From an uncultured Pseudomonadales bacterium (GTDB lineage Bacteria; Pseudomonadota; Gammaproteobacteria; Pseudomonadales; Pseudohongiellaceae): DNA of 64,000 bases. The DNA lies in the NCBI GenBank assembly GCA_943842505.1, contig CALTDI010000019.1, positions 17,574-81,573 on the forward strand, given 5' to 3'. Shown here piece after piece: positions 46,993 through 57,877 of this stretch. The position numbers were made by a program, and so were the translations under genes. The notes under the pieces were generated by a model. That model was not told where the DNA came from, did not search any database, and saw only the letters and a list, made by a program, of their open reading frames with translations. The first letter of the stretch is position 1; each line of letters starts with the position of its first letter.

Positions 46993-47367
46993 AATTGCCT
47001 CGTTCTGTCCTGCCCAGGAGTCGCTATTGTAGTGAAAATCAGGGTTCGGATTATACCTAGAAAAAATAGAAATAGCGCGCTGCAAAAATGGCTGCATTTT
47101 GGTCTGGAAATTATTGAAAAAACAGGCTTTTTACTGGCAATTAAAAGCCTTTTTGTCTGTCATAAAAGCAGCGAACAGTGGTATAATTTTCGGGTTTTAT
47201 GGCTGCGCAAAGCAACGTCATAAAAACTGCAAATTAGTTATCAAAAAAGCGGTAGATCGGCCGCTAAAAAGGGTAAGGGAAAACAATAAAAAAAAACAGT
47301 GTTTTCATGCAAGATGCCGTGCCCCAAATTTCACTAGTTACCCCACTATTTAGGATGTAGTAAATCT
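46993..47367. other. divergent intergenic region between mtaD and gyrA
   Basis: 375 bp, A/T-rich in the gyrA-proximal part. No gene seen; mtnA, found here in relatives, is not detectable. It contains the gyrA promoter candidate. Confidence 0.5.
47179..47187 (+). promoter_or_regulatory. gyrA: candidate extended -10 promoter of gyrA
   Basis: TGGTATAAT gives a perfect -10 with the extended TGn element, about 180 bp upstream of the gyrA ATG. The -35 region is weak, as allowed for extended -10 promoters. A long 5' leader would result. Confidence 0.55.
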
Positions 47368-50019
47368 ATGACCGAGTTTGCTAAACAGGTCCTGCCTGTA
47401 GCGTTAGAAAGTGAAATGCGGGAATCCTACCTCGCCTATGCAATGAGCGTTATTGTGGGTCGGGCTTTGCCTGATGTAAGAGATGGCTTGAAGCCTGTAC
47501 ATCGCCGAGTGCTTTTTGCGATGAGCGTGTTGTCCAACGATTACAACAAACCCTATAAGAAATCTGCGCGTATCGTGGGTGATGTTATTGGTAAGTATCA
47601 CCCCCATGGCGACACCGCTGTCTATGACACGATAGTTCGTATGGCCCAGGACTTCTCTCTCAGGTATCCCCTAGTAGACGGGCAGGGCAACTTTGGCTCG
47701 ATAGATGGCGATTCCGCAGCTGCCATGCGTTACACCGAAATTCGCATGGAGAAGATCGCTCACGATCTTCTGGCTGATTTAGACAAAGAAACGGTCGACT
47801 TCTCGCCAAACTATGACGGCACCGAGCACATTCCGGATGTTATGCCGACTCGCATTCCAAATCTGTTGGTTAATGGCTCTTCTGGTATCGCAGTGGGTAT
47901 GGCGACGAATATCCCACCGCACAATCTGAATGAAGTGATTGGGGCTGCGTTAGCTCTGCTAGACAATCCTGACTTGGATATAGACGGTCTTATGGAGCAT
48001 ATCCAGGGCCCGGATTTTCCAACGGCGGCAATCATCAATGGCAAGGCCGGCATCGTTCAGGCTTATAAGACTGGCCGTGGTCGCATCTATATGCGCGCCA
48101 AGGCGGAGGTCATTGAGAGCGAGAAATCGGGCAAGCAGACGATCATCGTCAGCGAAATTCCCTATCAGTTAAACAAGTCCAAGCTCATAGAGAAGATCGC
48201 CGAGCTGGTGAAAGAAAAGAAAATTGAGGGCATTACCGAACTGCGCGATGAGTCTGATAAAGACGGATTGCGCATAGTTATAGAGTTGCGTAAGGGCGAG
48301 ATGGGCGATGTTGTGCTCAATAATCTCTATGCTCAAACTCAGATGCAGTCAGTGTTTGGCATCAATATGGTTGCCCTGGTAGAAGGCCAGCCGCGACTGC
48401 TCAATCTGAAGGAAATGCTGGATGCCTTTATTCGGCATAGGCGCGAGGTCGTATCCAGGCGAACCAGTTATTTACTGCGCAAGGCTAGAGATCGAGGTCA
48501 TATTTTAGAGGGGCTTGCTGTAGCCCTCGCCAATATAGACGAGGTGATCGCTCTGATTAAGAGTTCGCCGACTTCTGCAGAGGCGAAGGAGAAGTTGCTG
48601 GCGCGATCATGGTTGTCCGACAGTGTGTTAGAAATGTTGGGCGAGGTTGGTGCCGATGCCTGCAGGCCAGAGGGGCTGGACGCGCAATACGGGCTAAAAG
48701 ATAAAGAGTATTTTCTAAGCCCCGAACAGGCGCAGGCCATTCTCGATTTAAGGCTGCACAGACTGACCGGTCTGGAGCACGAGAAGTTAATCAACGATTA
48801 CACAGAGTTGCTCAGGCAGATTGCCGATTATCTTGATATTTTGGAGAATGAGCCCCGTCTTCTCAGCGTAGTGCGTGACGAGATGGAGCAGGTGTTAAAA
48901 GAATATGGCGATGAGCGCAGGACAGAAATAGTAGGGTCGCAACTCGATCTCACTATGGAAGACCTGATATCCGAAGAGGATCGTGTAGTCACCATATCCA
49001 AGACTGGCTATGCCAAGTCGCAGCCACTGACCGACTATTCTGCACAGAAGCGAGGCGGCACCGGTAGGGCGGCGGCTTCGGTTAAGGACGAAGATATAGT
49101 TGAGCACCTTCTAATCGCTAATACTCACGATACCCTGCTGTGCTTTAGCAGCCATGGAAAGGTGTATTGGTTGAAGGTATTCATGATTCCTGTGGCAAGC
49201 AGAACAGCCAGAGGAAAGCCAATTGTGAATATCCTGCCTCTCGAAGAAGGAGAGCGCATAACCAATATGCTGCCAGTACAAGACTATTCTGAAGACCATT
49301 TTGTGTTCATGGCGACCTCCAATGGCACGGTTAAGAAGACAGAACTTACAAATTTTGCGCGTCAACGCAGCGTCGGCCTCAGGGCTATCGAGTTGGATGA
49401 GGGCGATGAACTGGTTGGCACAGCCATCACCGATGGATCAAAAGATGTGATGCTGATCAGCAGCAGCGGCAAGACGATTCGCTTTAATGAGAACGATGTG
49501 CGCGCCATGGGTAGGACCGCTAGAGGTGTTAGAGGCATCAAGATGGCCGATGAGTTCAAGATGATTGCGCTGATCATTCCAGACCCGGAAAAACAGATAT
49601 TAACTGTATGCGAACAGGGCTATGGTAAACGTACCCTGGTAGAGGATTTTCCTGTCTACGGTCGCGGCGGTCAGGGCGTTATCGGTATACAAACCAGCGA
49701 GCGCAACGGGCCTGTAGTAGGAGCGGCACAGGTTACTGAGGCCGACGAGATCATGCTGATATCCGATAAGGGTACGATGGTAAGGACTCGGGTCACTGAG
49801 GTTTCGGTTCAGGGAAGGAACACTCAAGGCGTGCGCTTGATTCGTCTTAAAGACGGTGAGAAATTAGTCGGTCTTGAGCAGGTCGATGAGCCGGACGAAG
49901 TTGAAGTGTTCGATGAGCAGTTGGATGAAGAGGCAGGCTCAGTGGTCCCGGATCCTGAGGCAGGTGCAGTTGTCGAGTCCGATGATAGCGTTGAGCCAAA
50001 TAACGACGAGCCTGAGTAG
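47368..50019 (+). CDS. gyrA: DNA gyrase subunit A
   Basis: 883 residues. Catalytic Tyr122 in [10 protein letters not shown]. The quinolone-resistance region reads [10 protein letters not shown] with Thr83 and Asp87; Thr83 is the normal residue in Pseudomonas, so it is not by itself a resistance change. The C-terminal beta-pinwheel contains the GyrA box QKRGGTGR. The tail is acidic (last about 30 residues). No frame problems. Confidence 0.97.
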   Translation: MTEFAKQVLPVALESEMRESYLAYAMSVIVGRALPDVRDGLKPVHRRVLFAMSVLSNDYNKPYKKSARIVGDVIGKYHPHGDTAVYDTIVRMAQDFSLRYPLVDGQGNFGSIDGDSAAAMRYTEIRMEKIAHDLLADLDKETVDFSPNYDGTEHIPDVMPTRIPNLLVNGSSGIAVGMATNIPPHNLNEVIGAALALLDNPDLDIDGLMEHIQGPDFPTAAIINGKAGIVQAYKTGRGRIYMRAKAEVIESEKSGKQTIIVSEIPYQLNKSKLIEKIAELVKEKKIEGITELRDESDKDGLRIVIELRKGEMGDVVLNNLYAQTQMQSVFGINMVALVEGQPRLLNLKEMLDAFIRHRREVVSRRTSYLLRKARDRGHILEGLAVALANIDEVIALIKSSPTSAEAKEKLLARSWLSDSVLEMLGEVGADACRPEGLDAQYGLKDKEYFLSPEQAQAILDLRLHRLTGLEHEKLINDYTELLRQIADYLDILENEPRLLSVVRDEMEQVLKEYGDERRTEIVGSQLDLTMEDLISEEDRVVTISKTGYAKSQPLTDYSAQKRGGTGRAAASVKDEDIVEHLLIANTHDTLLCFSSHGKVYWLKVFMIPVASRTARGKPIVNILPLEEGERITNMLPVQDYSEDHFVFMATSNGTVKKTELTNFARQRSVGLRAIELDEGDELVGTAITDGSKDVMLISSSGKTIRFNENDVRAMGRTARGVRGIKMADEFKMIALIIPDPEKQILTVCEQGYGKRTLVEDFPVYGRGGQGVIGIQTSERNGPVVGAAQVTEADEIMLISDKGTMVRTRVTEVSVQGRNTQGVRLIRLKDGEKLVGLEQVDEPDEVEVFDEQLDEEAGSVVPDPEAGAVVESDDSVEPNNDEPE

Positions 50020-50117
50020 TAGCGCGCGTACCGCCAGTCAATCTGTCCATGATGAACTCATGGGCAGATCGTAATTTCAATCCTATAGTGTTCAAGACAC
50101 CTTATCGTTAAAGACTT

Positions 50118-50960
50118 ATGAGTCATAGCACAGACACAAACGCGCTAGGAAAGGTCGCTTATTTAGGCCCCGAGGGCACCTATTCTCAATTAGCTGCGAT
50201 GGAGTTTTTCGGCGCTGGAGTAGAGCTTGTCGATTGCGCAAGTATAGATGATGTCTTCATCGCCGTAGAAGAAGGCAGGGTAAGTTATGGCATAGTGCCG
50301 GTGGAGAATTCAACCGAGGGCGCTATCAATAACACGCAAGATTGTCTGGTCGATAGTACGGCAAGGATTATTGGAGAGCAGGTTGTCTCGATTGAGCATT
50401 GCCTGTTAGTGCAAGAGGCCTCCTCGAAAGCAGATATCAAAAAGATTGCCTCTCACAAGCAATCACTGGCACAGTGCCGCGCTTATCTCACGAAAAACTT
50501 TCCGAATGCGCAGCAGGTTGAGTGCTCTAGTAATGCAGAGGCGGCGATACTGGCTCAGGCCGATGGGTCTACAGCAGCAATAGCTAGCGAGCTGGCAGGG
50601 CGGCTCTATAATCTGCACAGCTTGGAAAGTCGCATTCAGGACAAGTCGAACAATCGAACCCGGTTTTTAGTGCTTGCGCTAGAGGAAACCGAAGTTAGTG
50701 GCTATGACAAAACGAGTATTTTGGTCTATACCGAAAATAAGCCTGGCGCTCTGTTTCGTGTTCTGGAGCCTTTCGAAAAGCTTGGCTTAAGTCTCACGAA
50801 GATAGAAACGCGTCCGTCTAAAAAAGAGGCCTGGGAATACGTGTTCTTCATAGATTTCGAGGGGCATGTCGATGACGAGGCGACGAAGAGCCTGTTTTCT
50901 GCGCTTAAATTAAGTCGCGTGGAAGTAAAAGTCCTCGGCTCGTATCCGCTTTGTAAATAA
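50118..50960 (+). CDS. pheA: prephenate dehydratase without chorismate mutase domain
   Basis: 280 residues. The dehydratase domain starts almost at once (VAYLGPEGTYSQLAAMEFF) and includes GIVPVENSTEGAI and the catalytic NNRTRFLVLA. The regulatory ACT domain follows, with NKPGALFRVLEPF and the Phe-binding ETRPSK. In most gammaproteobacteria PheA has about 90 further N-terminal residues of chorismate mutase; the 98 bp upstream to gyrA cannot encode it. serC, usual between gyrA and pheA, is also absent. Confidence 0.94.
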   Translation: MSHSTDTNALGKVAYLGPEGTYSQLAAMEFFGAGVELVDCASIDDVFIAVEEGRVSYGIVPVENSTEGAINNTQDCLVDSTARIIGEQVVSIEHCLLVQEASSKADIKKIASHKQSLAQCRAYLTKNFPNAQQVECSSNAEAAILAQADGSTAAIASELAGRLYNLHSLESRIQDKSNNRTRFLVLALEETEVSGYDKTSILVYTENKPGALFRVLEPFEKLGLSLTKIETRPSKKEAWEYVFFIDFEGHVDDEATKSLFSALKLSRVEVKVLGSYPLCK

Positions 50961-50988
50961 TCGACTATCAGCCTGTTCGCATCAAACA

Positions 50989-53202
50989 ATGAATAATTCA
51001 GTAGACAATACGGTCCTAATCATTGGTCTCGGCATGATCGGAGGCTCTATCGCGCGCGGCTTAAAGAAAGCGCAGCCCGAGAGAAAAATTCTTGCCTGCG
51101 ACAGCAGCGTGTCTGCCCTGACACAGGCGCAGGCTGATGGAATAGTTTCTGAACACGGAGACTTGGCGACACTGTGTCCGCTCGCCGACATTATTATTCT
51201 GGCGGTTCCACCACTAAGTGTGGCAGACGTTCTTGCTGACGTCTGTGCGCACATGAAGCCTACTGCTGTCATTACAGATGCGGCCAGTGTCAAGTCGCAC
51301 ATTTTTAGAGATGAGCAGAGATTCACAGAAAATGATATGGCAAACTTCGTGCCCGCACACCCTATCGCTGGCTCGGAGCGCAGTGGCTACTGTGCTGCAG
51401 TCGATGACCTTTTTCAGGGGCGAAATGTAATATTGACTCCTCATTCTGGAAATTCTGCAGTCACCGTTGGAGCAGTAAATTTACTCTGGCGAGAGTTAGG
51501 TGCAAATGTTCTCGGAATGACGAGTGTGCGCCATGATGAAGTGCTCGCTGCTACAAGCCATCTTCCGCACCTGCTCGCCTATGCCATTGTCGATGTGCTG
51601 GTCAGACAGGAACAGAGTGAGGATATATTTCGCTATGCCGCGGGAGGCTTCGCCGATTTTAGTCGACTGGCTTCTAGCGATGCCAAGATGTGGTCGGATG
51701 TATTCGTGGCAAATTCAAGCGCGGTGGAAAAGGTTCTCGATGACTATATACAGAGCCTGTTAGAATTTAGGGAAGTAATTCGAGAGCGTGATCGCGAGTC
51801 TCTAAAGGAATCGTTCCAACGCGCTAAGCAAACTAGAGAAAATTTTATCAGTCAACATTTTCAGCCTAAGAAACAAGTAGAAATGACAAGTAATCAACGA
51901 ATCTTTACGGTCCAACCTGGCGGCAGTGTGACGGGGTCTATTCGAGTCGCCGGGGATAAGTCTATTTCTCATCGCTCGATTATATTAGCGTCAATTGCCA
52001 ATGGTAAAACGCGAGTAAGCGGTTTCCTCGAGGGTGAGGATGCGCTGAACACGGTTGCCGCGTTTCGCGAGATGGGCGTGACCATCGTGGGTCCAGAGAA
52101 CGGCGAGCTCACCATCTATGGAGTAGGTAAATTAGGCTTGCAGGCTCCACGAAAGCCACTGTACATGGGTAATTCGGGTACGGCGATGCGTTTGCTCGCC
52201 GGCCTGTTAGCCGCACAAAGCTTTGACAGTGTCCTAACCGGTGATGAGTCTCTTAACCTGCGCCCTATGAATCGTATTGCCGAGCCTCTGCGTGAAATGG
52301 GGGCGATTATTGAGACTGGAGAGGGCGGAACACCGCCGCTGGCGATAACGGGCTGCGGGCTCAATGGAATTAGCTACGTAATGCCAATGGCCAGCGCGCA
52401 GGTCAAGTCTTGTCTCTTGTTGGCGGGTTTGTACGCCGAGGGTGAAACCAGAATTTTCGAGCCCGCTCCATGTAGAGACCATACAGAGCGTATGTTGCAG
52501 GGCTTCGGTTATGCCGTGGATGTTGATTCTGCGCAAAGCAGCAGTTCACTGGCCGGTGGCGGTCAGCTTGCGGCGAGTGAAATCGATGTGCCAGCAGACA
52601 TCTCTTCGGCGGCATTCTTCCTCGTAGCGGCGGCCATTACCCCTGGTTCAGATCTTATCCTGCGGCATGTTGGCATTAACCCAACCCGTATCGGTGTCAT
52701 AAACATTTTGCGAGATATGGGGGCCAATATTGAGGCCAGCAATGAAAGGCTGGTCGGCGGAGAGCCGGTTGCCGACCTGCGCGTGCGCTATCAAGCGCTT
52801 AGCGGTATTACTATCGCCGAGGATCAAATACCTCTGGCGATAGATGAATTTCCCGTGTTGTTCATAGCCGCTGCATGCGCTGAGGGGGAAACTCTGCTGC
52901 GCGGCGCCGAAGAGCTGAGGGTTAAGGAAAGTGACCGTATCGACGCCATGGCACAGGGTTTAGAGCAACTAGGCGTTAAATTCGAAACGTTTGACGACGG
53001 TATCAAGATCGTAGGCGGCAGATTAGGTGGCGGTAGCGTCGATAGTTTCGGTGACCATAGAATCGCCATGGCTTTCGCTGTCGCAGGGCTTAGAGCCGAA
53101 TCGCCAATAACAATCGCCAATTGTGCCAATGTGGCTACGTCATTTCCCAACTTCGTAGAATTGGCGAGTGAAGTTGGCATGTTGGTTACAGAGTCGGAGT
53201 AG
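50989..53202 (+). CDS. tyrA-aroA: bifunctional prephenate dehydrogenase / 3-phosphoshikimate 1-carboxyvinyltransferase fusion
   Basis: 737 residues. Residues 1 to about 295 are TyrA with the NAD loop IIGLGMIGGSIARGL and the HPIAGSE motif. From about 299 (MTSNQRIFTVQPGG) AroA begins: GDKSISHRSIILASIANG, GNSGTAMRLLAGLLA, ESLNLRPMNRIAEPL, VPADISSAAFFLVAAA, LRVKESDRIDAMAQGL and GDHRIAMAFAVAGL. The same fusion is known in Pseudomonas. It starts 28 bp after pheA, so prephenate can go to Phe or Tyr from one operon. hisC, commonly between pheA and tyrA, is absent. Confidence 0.95.
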   Translation: MNNSVDNTVLIIGLGMIGGSIARGLKKAQPERKILACDSSVSALTQAQADGIVSEHGDLATLCPLADIIILAVPPLSVADVLADVCAHMKPTAVITDAASVKSHIFRDEQRFTENDMANFVPAHPIAGSERSGYCAAVDDLFQGRNVILTPHSGNSAVTVGAVNLLWRELGANVLGMTSVRHDEVLAATSHLPHLLAYAIVDVLVRQEQSEDIFRYAAGGFADFSRLASSDAKMWSDVFVANSSAVEKVLDDYIQSLLEFREVIRERDRESLKESFQRAKQTRENFISQHFQPKKQVEMTSNQRIFTVQPGGSVTGSIRVAGDKSISHRSIILASIANGKTRVSGFLEGEDALNTVAAFREMGVTIVGPENGELTIYGVGKLGLQAPRKPLYMGNSGTAMRLLAGLLAAQSFDSVLTGDESLNLRPMNRIAEPLREMGAIIETGEGGTPPLAITGCGLNGISYVMPMASAQVKSCLLLAGLYAEGETRIFEPAPCRDHTERMLQGFGYAVDVDSAQSSSSLAGGGQLAASEIDVPADISSAAFFLVAAAITPGSDLILRHVGINPTRIGVINILRDMGANIEASNERLVGGEPVADLRVRYQALSGITIAEDQIPLAIDEFPVLFIAAACAEGETLLRGAEELRVKESDRIDAMAQGLEQLGVKFETFDDGIKIVGGRLGGGSVDSFGDHRIAMAFAVAGLRAESPITIANCANVATSFPNFVELASEVGMLVTESE

Positions 53203-53215
53203 CGTAAACATTTCA

Positions 53216-53881
53216 ATGAGTAAATCTCCAGTTATTGCAATCGATGGTCCCTCCGGCTCCGGCAAGGGAACAATCGCCACAAGAGTCGCTGAGAAGCTGG
53301 GCTATTCACTGTTAGACAGTGGTGCGCTCTATAGGGTGTTGGGCATAGCCTGTCATCTGAAGGATATCGACCTCACAGACACCGCTGCCGTCGCGAATCT
53401 GGCAAAAAATCTGGATATTGAGTTCGGCCGCAGCGGCGAGGGCAGCGTGTGGCTGGACGGCAAAGATGTAAGCCTAGTTATCCGTACTGACCTTGGAAGC
53501 GACATGGCGTCCAGGGTTGCAGCTATAGGCCCGGCCAGAGAGGCGCTATTCGAACGCCAGCTGGCCTTTAGAAAACCCCCGGGTCTGGTCGCCGACGGCA
53601 GAGACATGGGTACCACGGTATTCCCCGACGCCCAGCTCAAAATATTTCTCACGGCGAGCGCGCAGGAGCGCGCCGAGAGGCGATATAAGCAGTTGATAGG
53701 TAAGGGTATTGATGCTATTCTGCCCGCCCTTTTGCGAGACCTAAAAGAGCGGGACCGACGCGACAGTGAGCGCGCCATCTCTCCACTTAAACCCGCTGAA
53801 GATGCTATCGTCATAGATACAACGGATTTGACTATCGAGCAGGTAGTTGGCCAAGTCCTGGAACACTACGTCCCGGCATAG
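53216..53881 (+). CDS. cmk: cytidylate kinase
   Basis: About 221 residues from the ATG at 53216, 13 bp after the aroA stop. P-loop AIDGPSGSGKGTIATRVAEKLG, ALYRVLGIAC, VADGRDMGTTVFPDA, and RDLKERDRRDSERAISPL. It phosphorylates CMP and dCMP. The order aroA-cmk-rpsA is widely conserved. Confidence 0.96.
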   Translation: MSKSPVIAIDGPSGSGKGTIATRVAEKLGYSLLDSGALYRVLGIACHLKDIDLTDTAAVANLAKNLDIEFGRSGEGSVWLDGKDVSLVIRTDLGSDMASRVAAIGPAREALFERQLAFRKPPGLVADGRDMGTTVFPDAQLKIFLTASAQERAERRYKQLIGKGIDAILPALLRDLKERDRRDSERAISPLKPAEDAIVIDTTDLTIEQVVGQVLEHYVPA

Positions 53882-53960
53882 CGGAAACGCGCATTAGGAA
53901 AAACGTTGGAAACTGTTTCTAGGCTGTTCCTCCAGAATCGGCAGCCGTGAGATTGAACTT

Positions 53961-53995
53961 AATAACCCCGCAGAACTGGTATGCGGCTAGTTATT
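53961..53995 (+). promoter_or_regulatory. rpsA: stem-loop in rpsA leader
   Basis: Outer arms AATAAC/GTTATT and inner arms CCGCA/TGCGG form a two-part stem around a 9-base loop, 50 bp upstream of the rpsA ATG. Ribosomal protein S1 is known to repress its own translation through leader structure; this is a candidate for that element by position. Confidence 0.45.
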
Positions 53996-54044
53996 TATCA
54001 CCTTAGATGTGGTTAATAACTAATTGAAACTATTGGAATAAATA

Positions 54045-55721
54045 ATGAGCGAAAATTTTGCAGAGCTTTTTGAACAAAGCTTAACTGAAATAGATATGAC
54101 CCCAGGTGCCATCGTTACAGGTACCGTGATAGAAATCGATTCGGACTGGGTAACAGTCCATGCAGGCCTCAAATCTGAAGGCGTTATAGCCCGCGAAGAA
54201 TTCCTCGATGAACAAGGCAACTTCTCCCTAGAGGTTGGCAACGAAGTCAAAGTCGCCCTTGAGACTGTCGAAGACGGTTTTGGCGCTACCAAACTATCGA
54301 GAGAAAAAGCCAAGCGTGCCGAGTCATGGATGGAGCTAGAAGCTGCCCATGAGAAGAACGACATCGTTACCGGTATTATTAACGGTAAGGTGAAAGGCGG
54401 ATTTACCGTTGATTTGAACAATATCAGAGCTTTCTTACCAGGATCCTTGGTCGATGTTCGACCAGTAAGAGACACCCTGCATCTGGAAGGCCAGCTGTTG
54501 GAATTCAGGCTGATTAAGCTAGATCGCAAGCGCAACAACGTGGTTGTTTCCCGCCGCGCGGTCCTTGAGTCCGTTAGCACAGAAGAAAGAGATGCTCTGC
54601 TAGAGAAGCTGCAGGAAGGTATGTCTGTTAAGGGTATCGTTAAGAACCTGACTGACTACGGTGCCTTCGTAGATCTAGGCGGTGTAGACGGTCTCCTGCA
54701 TATTACCGATATGTCCTGGAAGCGTATCAAGCATCCAAACGAGATTGTGAACGTGGGTGATGAGATTGACGTTAAAGTATTGAAGTACGATCGTGATCGT
54801 AATCGCGTCTCTCTCGGGCTTAAGCAACTGGGTGAAGATCCATGGGTTGCTATCAAGGCGCGTTACCCAGAGAACACACAGGTTAAGGCTGTCGTTACTA
54901 ATCTTACTGATTACGGCTGTTTTGCCGAGTTGGAAGAGGGCGTCGAAGGCCTGGTTCACGTATCTGAAATGGACTGGACTAACAAGAATATCCACCCATC
55001 TAAGGTGGTTAATCTTGGCGATGAAGTTGATGTTATGGTTCTCGATATCGACGAAGAACGCCGTCGCATCTCACTAGGCATCAAGCAGTGTTTCCAGAAT
55101 CCTTGGGATGGCTTTGCTGAGAACTTCAAGAAGGGCGACAAGATCTCCGGTAGCATTAAGTCCATCACTGACTTTGGCATCTTTATCGGCCTCGACGGAA
55201 ACATCGACGGCTTGGTGCATCTTTCAGACATTTCTTGGGACGAGGCCGGCGAAGAAGCTGTGCGTGAATACAAGAAGGGCGATGAGATTGAAACCGTTAT
55301 CCTGTCTATCGATCCAGAGAGAGAACGTATTTCCTTGGGTGTTAAGCAGCTAGAAGACGACCCTTTCATGAACTACGCAAGTGAATTCGAGAAAGGCAGC
55401 ATCGTCAAGGGTACGATTACAGCGCTAGACGCTAAGTCTGCCACTGTCACACTGCAAGAGGGCGTTGAAGGCGTTTTACGCGCTTCAGAAATCAGCCGCG
55501 ACAAGGTTGAAGATGCTCGCAATGTGTTAACAGAAGGTGCAGAGATCGAAGTTAAGATCGTCAGCATCGATCGCAAGAATAGAGTGCTTAGCCTCTCGGT
55601 TAAGGCGATTGAAATTGATGACGAGAAGAGCGCCATTAAAGATCACAAGACGACTGATGCCGCGGATGTTTCGCCAGGTACTATCGGTGATCTGATTAAG
55701 GCCGAGATGGATAAAAGCTAG
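54045..55721 (+). CDS. rpsA: 30S ribosomal protein S1
   Basis: 558 residues, six S1 (OB-fold) repeats. The repeats are recognised by recurrent G(x)V..TDYGAF/C.. blocks: [61 protein letters not shown]1 unwinds and positions mRNAs on the small subunit. Start ATG after TTGGAATAA, with little Shine-Dalgarno sequence, as in other rpsA genes. Confidence 0.97.
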   Translation: MSENFAELFEQSLTEIDMTPGAIVTGTVIEIDSDWVTVHAGLKSEGVIAREEFLDEQGNFSLEVGNEVKVALETVEDGFGATKLSREKAKRAESWMELEAAHEKNDIVTGIINGKVKGGFTVDLNNIRAFLPGSLVDVRPVRDTLHLEGQLLEFRLIKLDRKRNNVVVSRRAVLESVSTEERDALLEKLQEGMSVKGIVKNLTDYGAFVDLGGVDGLLHITDMSWKRIKHPNEIVNVGDEIDVKVLKYDRDRNRVSLGLKQLGEDPWVAIKARYPENTQVKAVVTNLTDYGCFAELEEGVEGLVHVSEMDWTNKNIHPSKVVNLGDEVDVMVLDIDEERRRISLGIKQCFQNPWDGFAENFKKGDKISGSIKSITDFGIFIGLDGNIDGLVHLSDISWDEAGEEAVREYKKGDEIETVILSIDPERERISLGVKQLEDDPFMNYASEFEKGSIVKGTITALDAKSATVTLQEGVEGVLRASEISRDKVEDARNVLTEGAEIEVKIVSIDRKNRVLSLSVKAIEIDDEKSAIKDHKTTDAADVSPGTIGDLIKAEMDKS

Positions 55722-55731
55722 AAGCTATAAG

Positions 55732-55780
55732 GTTCTCCTATGTCGCAGCCGCAATCATCTGGGCTTCGAAATAGGAGAAC
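55732..55780 (+). terminator. inverted repeat after rpsA
   Basis: Perfect 10-bp arms GTTCTCCTAT and ATAGGAGAAC with a 29-base loop, 11 bp past the rpsA stop. A U-run is lacking, so it could be a 3' end protector or a weak terminator. Confidence 0.45.
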
Positions 55781-55907
55781 ATTCTAGATTTATCAATACT
55801 TTGCGTCATTTCCTGATTCAAACTGGCTATAAGTTTGTGTTAGGCTGCGTAAAAGAAAGCGAAATCCCGTAGATACTGATTGTGTCGCACTAGGACAAGG
55901 GGCAATT

Positions 55908-56210
55908 ATGACTAAATCCGAACTCATTGACCGCATTGCTGGAAAGCAGACCCAGCTCTCCTCGAAAGACGTCGAGCTTGCGGTAAAAGCGGTTATCGAA
56001 TACATGTCTCAGGTCTTGTCTGAAGGCGAAAGAATAGAAATTCGCGGCTTCGGCAGCTTCTCCTTACACTATCGAGTTCCACGCATAGGGCGCAACCCTA
56101 AGACAGGAACACCGGTGGCGCTGAGCGGCAAGTACGTTCCACACTTCAAGCCGGGTAAAGAATTGCGCGATCGGGTTAATACGAGCATGCTGGTAGAACA
56201 GCACAGCTAA
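55908..56210 (+). CDS. ihfB: integration host factor subunit beta
   Basis: 100 residues, HU/IHF fold: [33 protein letters not shown] and the DNA-arm [28 protein letters not shown]. It bends DNA as a dimer with IhfA. Placement after rpsA is standard. Confidence 0.96.
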   Translation: MTKSELIDRIAGKQTQLSSKDVELAVKAVIEYMSQVLSEGERIEIRGFGSFSLHYRVPRIGRNPKTGTPVALSGKYVPHFKPGKELRDRVNTSMLVEQHS

Positions 56211-56237
56211 GATCACGCAGCGGCTTTTGCAAATTCT

Positions 56238-56270
56238 ACGGCATGGCCATTCAGGTTATGCCGTTTTTGT
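56238..56270 (+). terminator. rho-independent terminator after ihfB
   Basis: ACGGCAT/ATGCCGT stem (7 bp) with a 13-base loop followed by TTTTGTTTG, 28 bp after the ihfB stop. Confidence 0.8.
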
Positions 56271-56330
56271 TTGTAACTGGTAATTTTTCGATCTTTAAAT
56301 ATTAAGCAATAAGCTTGGATAATATTTTCG

Positions 56331-56645
56331 ATGCGCCAGCTGACACAACTACTCTCAGGATTCTTCCTACTCTTGGTTTTCGCAGCTAGTGTTACGTTTT
56401 CCTATTACAACTCCACTGAAGTCGTCATCGGAATAGGTTCTTGGCAGCTACGGCCATTACCTGTTTCTGTATGGATAGTTGGCGCATTCGTGTCTGGTGG
56501 ATTGCTGGGGCTGCTTCTAGGCCTGGGCCTATTCAGAAATCTAAGGTCGCGGGTTGAAATACGACGTCTTAGCAAAGCGTTAAAAGAAGCAGAAGAGGAA
56601 GTGTCTACTCTTCGCTCTCTATCGCTTCGCGATATAAAGAAGTAA
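56331..56645 (+). CDS. lapA: LapA-family membrane protein
   Basis: 104 residues, two membrane helices (LLSGFFLLLVFAASVTFSYY; VWIVGAFVSGGLLGLLLGLG) and a C-terminal coiled segment (RRLSKALKEAEEEV). Together with LapB it helps control lipopolysaccharide synthesis (LpxC level) in E. coli. lapB starts 5 bp later. Confidence 0.9.
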   Translation: MRQLTQLLSGFFLLLVFAASVTFSYYNSTEVVIGIGSWQLRPLPVSVWIVGAFVSGGLLGLLLGLGLFRNLRSRVEIRRLSKALKEAEEEVSTLRSLSLRDIKK

Positions 56646-56650
56646 TAGTC

Positions 56651-57863
56651 ATGGATAGCATCGAGTTTCTATGTGCTTTTACTCGTCGCTGTCATCGCCG
56701 GCTGGTTGCTAGGCAGGTTCAGCGCTGCAAAGTCTTCCCGTGAGAAAGCACCGAGCTCGGACCTGTTTCAGAACTACTTCGTGGGATTGAATTATCTATT
56801 GAATGATGAGCCCGATGAGGCCATAGATACATTCATAAAGGCCTTGGAGATAAACAGTGAAACGATAGAAACCCATCTCGCTCTCGGTGCGCTACTGAGG
56901 CGGCGTGGCAAGGTAGATAAAGCCATCAATGTGCATCAGGCTTTGCTGGCCAGACCCAATCTAGAGCCAAACTTCACGAACTCAGTAAGATTGCAGTTGG
57001 CGTTGAATTATATTGCTGCGGGTCTCCTGGATAGAGCCGAGCGCCTGCTAAAAGAGGTGCTAGAGGACGGCGGCGAAGCAAAATGGGACGCGCTCGCCCA
57101 GTTGATTACTATCTACCAGACCGAGAAGGAATGGGAAAAAGCCATTGCCAGTTCTACCGAATTGCTAAAGAGACCGCGCCATAAGAAAGACGCCGAACTA
57201 TTGGGGAGCGCGGCCCATTTTTGCTGTGAGCTAGCCGGGCAGTATTTACAGAATAATCAGGATTTACAGGCTAGAGCAGCTATAAAGCGTGCTTTTACTT
57301 TCGAGCGCAAGAGCGTCAGAGCGATGCTACTGCTAGCGGACATCGAGCAACATGAGGGAAATTACAAGGCAGCCATTAAGGAATTGCTGCGCATCAGGGC
57401 GGCAAAGCCTGGCTTTATTCCCCAACTCCTTGAGCGCCTGAAGAATTGCTACAAGCATCTTGGGACTGAAGACGAACTGGAAAAATTGTTGAAGGCAATG
57501 GTTGCAGAGGATTCGAGCACCGAGGCTGCGCTCATGCTTGCGAGAATAATTAGCGAAACATCTGGAAATAGCGATGCCATAGAGCTGCTAAAAAAGCACC
57601 TCGAGCGATTTCCTTCGTTAAATGCGCTGATCGAACTTCTCGGCCTGCAGTTGGACAGCGTGGATGAGGATGTTGCCACTGGTCTTAAATCATTGTTAAA
57701 TCTGGCTGAGGCGCAGGCGCAAAAGAGTTCAGAGTATCAGTGTCATCATTGCGGGTTCGAAACAAAAAGTTTTTTTTGGATGTGTCCAAGTTGTAAAAAA
57801 TGGGACAAGATTCACCCGCTGGGCGTATTGCCAAGCAGGCAGACAAGAATTACCAATCAATAG
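56651..57863 (+). pseudogene. lapB: lipopolysaccharide assembly protein B, frame broken near the N-terminus
   Basis: LapB (YciM) adapts FtsH to degrade LpxC. The ATG at 56651 gives MDSIEFL and then runs out of frame; one extra base near 56671 explains it. The rest is open from GTG 56673 (LLLVAVIAGWLLGRFSAAKS..), which could also be used as a start without the first few anchor residues. TPR repeats occupy the middle (NYLLNDEPDEAIDTFIKALE, LGALLRRRGKVDKAINVHQALL). The C-terminal rubredoxin-like zinc knuckle is intact: YQCHHCGFETKSFFWMCPSCKKWD. About 396 codons remain, so a functional protein is plausible. Confidence 0.85.
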
Positions 57864-57877
57864 AAAGCAGGGATGGG

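Noticed and set aside
47461..47640. Quinolone-resistance mutation in GyrA (Thr83)
   Set aside because: Thr83 is the native residue in Pseudomonas-type GyrA; resistance cannot be claimed.
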